NCBI GenBank assembly: GCA_033032175.1
Contig: CM065312.1
Location: 7,750,001-7,814,000 of the forward strand
Source: Saturnia japonica
Lineage: Eukaryota > Arthropoda > Insecta > Lepidoptera > Saturniidae
DNA: 64,000 nucleotides
Reading direction: 5' to 3'
Below the pieces are notes generated by a model, which saw only the letters and a program-made list of their open reading frames with translations, was not told where the DNA came from and did no database searches. Both the position numbers and the translations under genes were made by a program. Of this stretch, positions 53,701 to 59,700 are shown in pieces (position 1 is the first letter of the stretch; every line of letters begins with the position of its first letter).

Positions 53701-56700
53701 GAATTCGCATCACGCGTGGGTCAATCAAAGCTTTTTTTTTTCGTTAATCGCCATTATAATAATCATTTTATAGTTTCTTGAATTATGTAATGGTAATAGT
53801 AGATGATCGGTATAAATAAAAACCATCAATTAATTGTTTCAAATCTTGCATTTTAAATATTTGTACCGTAAATTATACGGTAGCACAACACTACAAAAAT
53901 AAATGTGGCAACATTATTATTAAGTTTGACATTAGTGATTGTAAATTCATTCCGTATAGTGACCTTCATTCACCGACCTATATTATTACCACTGGATAAG
54001 TGGTTGTTCAGTGATATGTGTTAGATTTATGATCTACATATTTAAGTCTGTAGCAACGTAGGTGACCGTTCTTGGTACTAAGATTAGAGGGGAGCGATTA
54101 TGAATGATTTACATAATCAAGACATTTCGATGATGAGTGATCATTCATAAACGAGCCCTTTAAGTAATACTAAGAGGTGGATTATTATGAATGATAATTG
54201 AATTGAGATATGTACTTACTTATTGAAAATGGAGAGTAGCAAGCTAAAAGAGAGAAAAAGGTCGCGCAGCCGTAAACAAAGATCTTTACAAGAACACATA
54301 TACCAATTAACTAAAAAAAAGGTCGTTCGGTCGTATTAATTACTAATTCTATCAAATTAGTAACTAATAATCGGAGTTCGATTATGAGTGGTCACTCATC
54401 ATCGAAATAATTATCTACGAATATTATGTAGTAATTACTAATGGCTATAATCGAGATATATCGAGATATCTTCATAATCGAATGATTATATTGGTATAAA
54501 TCTCATTATCGCCCACCGCTAAATAACAGTTTATCACATGCGCATGGTGGTAGCGACCCAGTCCGATAAAGATAGCTTAGGGTATCACCCACTTTCATTA
54601 CTGGATATACTACATCGGCTGATCCAGGAACGCAACACGTAATAAGCGTGCAATTTATGGCGGCTATTGGAGCTGGTCGCGATCCCGTTGGACACAATGT
54701 ACAACTCCTATTAACAATGAATCTTCCTAATTAAGAGAAAATACATAGTAAGCAGAAAAATCACTTAACCTGTCAAAAAGTACTTTATATTTTAAAACTT
54801 TAACCAAAATAGTAACAAATTATTGCTCAACTTGATTTTACTTAATTGGTCTAGATAATTATTTTATACAATATGTATTAAAAACCTCGTTGAATCCGAA
54901 AAGGGTACATAGGTACCCCAATGACATTACTAAAAAATATATCAAAATTTTATTTATTATGAAAGTAAAAATGGTATTGCGATTTAAAATTAAATATATT
55001 TAGTTTCCCTAAACTTTAGCAAATTTTTAAAACGTGGTAATCACCGTCGCCAGCACCGGCGCGGCGCTGCGGTACGTTTGATCGTATGGCGGGGCGGTAC
55101 CCTTCGCCGCGCCGCCTGTATTGCCATGTAAGTTTCCTCATTTAACTAATTTCTTTTACATTTTATTAGAGGTAATTTTTTAAACATAGATATAACATAA
55201 ACAGAATTTAATCTCGATACCTAATAACACCTTCAGGGATCCGACGGGGTTTTTAATACATACTATATATATATATATATATTTTTTTTTTTCTTTTCTT
55301 AGATATGAAAATTCTGTAGCCGATATGAAATTCCATTGCAATATTACCATTAAAGGAAAGTATAAAGCCAATGGAAACCTTCTTGTTGTGGCCATAAATG
55401 GAGAAGGAGATGCTAAAGTCAAAATTTGTAAGTAGAAAATTCATTGTAATTTTTTGTAATTTATTTAGATCTAGATACAGTGTAAACTCTTTATAACGTT
55501 ATACTTTATAACGATAAACTCCCTATAACGTTGAAGTGAGCCCAACTTGGTTGGATTGCGTTAAAACCCACATATTGAAACATCACTCCATATAACGATA
55601 ACTCTCTATAACGACAAAAAATGCTCAGTCCCTTGAGTTTCGCTATAAAGAGTTTACACTGTAGATAGATCTTAAATATAAAAAAGTTAGCAAAAAGTAA
55701 TTTACGTATCAACATGAACTTTTTGATTTATTTTATTGTAATCTATGCATAATTCAATATCTTATTTGGTTTAGTTTTGTTATCCATAAATCAATAATAA
55801 ATTACATAGCATTTTGTAAAATTAATTCTCTACCAGGATAAGTGATTATGATATGTGAATATTTAATTATCTAATCATATAATGCTTTTAATAATAATAA
55901 TAATCTAAGCAGTGATAGAAATATATAAAGGGATCTATGTTAAAATTAAATAGGGCAGAGTCGCAAAATCACACATTTATAGTACATCTATAATAATTGT
56001 GTATGAAGTATGTATACACACTGATTGGTCATAAAGCCCAGATTCTAAGAGAAAATTCGTCTGATTCAGATGAATATATAAAGTATTTTTGTGGTCTTTT
56101 CATAGAATACACAGTCGATCAATTAAAAACAGATGCCGAGAATGAAAATTTCTTCTAGATAATAAATAATGGTGTTCTTAAACTAAGGAAAATAATTGTT
56201 TTTCTTTTTCAGCTAACGTTATAATATCGTCGAAGATTTATTTCCATGATGTAACACGTGACGGTGTGGTGTACCACGAGATTAAAAATTACGAAGTCGA
56301 TTATCGTATAGGTGACAGAGTAACTTTTGGTCTAACTAATCTGTTTAAAGGGAATCCTCAATTAAGTAAGTATAAAACATATTCTAATGAAAAGCAAAAG
56401 CTTGTCATTGTCATAGTTATTTCACTATGTATTATATAGTGGTCGAGGTCCATTATACTACTCAGTATTATAAATATGAATTTTATGAAATTTTTCTCTT
56501 ACTTTTATAACATTATTGCCACAAAAATAAAATAACAAAAGGAAGGTGAATTGGCTCAACTATATAATTTGTTTGATGTTATTTTACTAATCGAAAATTT
56601 ATCTTGACATTTATTTCACTTTGCATTGGTTATGTTTCAGGTGAAACTGTTCTGTTATTTTTAAACGAAAATTGGAAACAATTGACAGAAGAATTTGGGA

Positions 56701-59700
56701 AACCCATCTTTGACAGAATCGTAGAATTACTATTCAATATTATTTCGAAATTCTTTAAAGTGGTACCAAAAAGTGAAATTATTTTTTAACCTATAATAAT
56801 TGCAAACAGTATTCATAAAATACTTATGTTTAATGTATTGAGGGTAAAATATTAATTAAAACAATAAAGGTTTTCTAATTAAAACACTATTCATTCGATT
56901 AATTTTTAAATTCTAAGTCTCCAATTATAAATCTTTACGTTTAATATTATATAATTTCTATCTATAGGTAATATTGTTGTAATTAGATAAAGATTGTGTG
57001 TTTGTTTGTGCTGGCCCAATTTTAAAAATTCTTTCACTTGTAGAAACTTACCCTCTCCCTGAGTTAAATAGGTTATTATTCTTATGAAATTTTATACTGT
57101 AAATAATAAAGTTGCTGGTTTGTAATAAAAGCGTAAATTTTCCATATTAGAACGCGTATCAATAATATAAATGTAGTTTTCAGTAAACCATAGGACTGAT
57201 AGCGAGGACAGATCTTGGCCAAATATTATTAACCTATGCAATACATAATTGTAACATTATAGTAAAAAAAAAGACAAGCACATCTAAATTCGACTATCAC
57301 CATCTTAATGCACTATCTCATCTCGTCGGTTAATATATCGATGGTCATCACCTCGACTGTAAATATCCTTCAATGATAACTATTTGATATAACACAATTT
57401 TAATGCTGCAGCTGTCATACCACCGTCAAAATGAATATAAGTGTTTACAGAAAATATATTTAAGTGTGACAATAAACATGAAATTCATTTCATGATAATT
57501 TAAACCAAGCCTTACAGCGCCATCTATGAATACCCATGTAAAAAACATACGTTTCTATTTATTGCCTTTTTTGAAAATTATGTAAAGATGAAATAATTTG
57601 GATTAATTTGGTATCTTTTCACTTTGTTTCACTAAATATTTTAAATATATTAGAAAACTACATATACATCCATTATTTTTATATATACATAACCAAAACG
57701 TAATTTATATGCTATACAAATGTCCATACGCGTAAAAATTCATCCTAAATGTACCTTTAGGCTATAAACTACAATCATACCAAATTTCATTTAATTCGAT
57801 TTTGTAGTTTTTGCGTGATTGACGTTCGAACATACCGACAGGCAGGCAAAAATTTCAAAAACTTTCGAAATGTCCATGATTCTAAATCCCCCGTAATATT
57901 TTTTGTTAAATATCTTCAATATACAGATTTCGACTCCCTACTCTTTTACTACAAGTAATAATAGATTAGGAATACCATCTTCAGTGCTTTAAATGCTCAC
58001 CCCCAAGCCCGGTGTAACTATAAAAGCCTTCTGAGGCTTCAGGGCCTTACGACTAACAGTGAAGTCAGATCGAAAAAAAACCGCCTTTTATTCATTTTAT
58101 TTTAAAACACGTTTGAGAAATAATATATAAAGGTGGGTGTGTATGCAATTCGTTAGGAATTTTTCAATCAAAATATTTAACGAAAAAATTAATATTAAAC
58201 TATTTGTATATGTTTCGCGGATAGCGGATAATGTTAAAATGTTTGAATCGTTAATTTTGATGAAGAATTAACGGAGATATGGCAATGACAGGAAAAAGAC
58301 ATTTGAAAAATAATATATCATGACAATCTCCCTTGATAACGTTATCGTTTGATTATTAAATTTTAAATGTACCAATTTTAGCAAAAAATAAACGAAGGTG
58401 TTTTGTACTTCCGGAAGCTTTAAGTGTAACTTATTCGATTGTTTGAAATATATTTCATAGCTATCGAGTTCTGAAAAACTCGGTTTTGATTGTGATTAAA
58501 TTTTTTAATTACTCGATCAGTAATAAATAAACTAAACAACATTCTATTGCTTTGTTTCATAAAATTACACAATATATATGCCTACTGCGATTGTTTTGCC
58601 GATGGAGTACATTAAAAATGTTTAGCCAAAGATGAAGATAGCCCCAATAAAACAAAAGTTTTATTCGCCCTTAGTGTTTGTTATACATGAGAAAGCTAAA
58701 CGACTATTTGAGAACTTACTTATTTATTACATACCTGCAAAAATGAATAGGGGAAAGTAAATTCTCCCCAAATAATGTCCTTGATAAGACCTGGGGAAAA
58801 AAGTAAATTATGGTAACAAAAGACGTATCGGGAAAATTATATATTGTCTAGGAGAAATTGTTTACACATATTAGATCTACAAGATACGATTTTCTGAAAT
58901 AGTTAATAGTTTCTATGCGGACAGTGTGGTGGCTTATAATGGTTTTATTATAAGATTATTTCGGACAGCTAAAGAGATTATCCACGTGTATACGACATGT
59001 ACGAGTATATCGTACATAAACTAAATATTTTGTTTTACGTAGATATGTAGTTGAGTTTAATAAACTACTAAAATATGTTACATTTTTTGTAAGGATATTT
59101 TAAATTAAAGTACTCACCTATATTTATATAAATATAATATTGTTTATACAAATAAAGCGTCAAAAAGCGTACAGACGACCTGATGGTAAGCGGTTACCGT
59201 AGACGCTTGTAACACCATAGGTATCAATCACTAGCGCATTGACGATCTTGAACCCTGCTTCCCAATGGACTTTGGAAACTCTAATCACTGCAGGAGCTAG
59301 GAACACAACACAAGGTTCTTTGGCTGAGATCTTCTTTAAGGTGAAGTTATTTCATCAAAGCCTGCTCTAAGTAGTGAGAAATTTCCGAAGATATGTTTTG
59401 TATTGTATAATATAAAAAAGTCATATTCCTACTTACCCACTGGAAAATCGAAGGGATAAATAAGATCGAAAAAATCAGACATAAAATTGAAAGGGTGAAA
59501 ACTTTCTCCCAGTCTTAGCGCTGGTATCAAATAGGTTTCCGTTTGTGGAAAACCATTAAATCTTATTTTAGTAAGATCATTTCTATCAAACCAATCTTCT
59601 GTGTAACTGGCTATTATGTTATTTTCTGTAACAATAACATTTTGTGTTGTGTTTTGTACAATAGTATCTTTGAATACTTCCCTTGTTATCGGTATAATTT

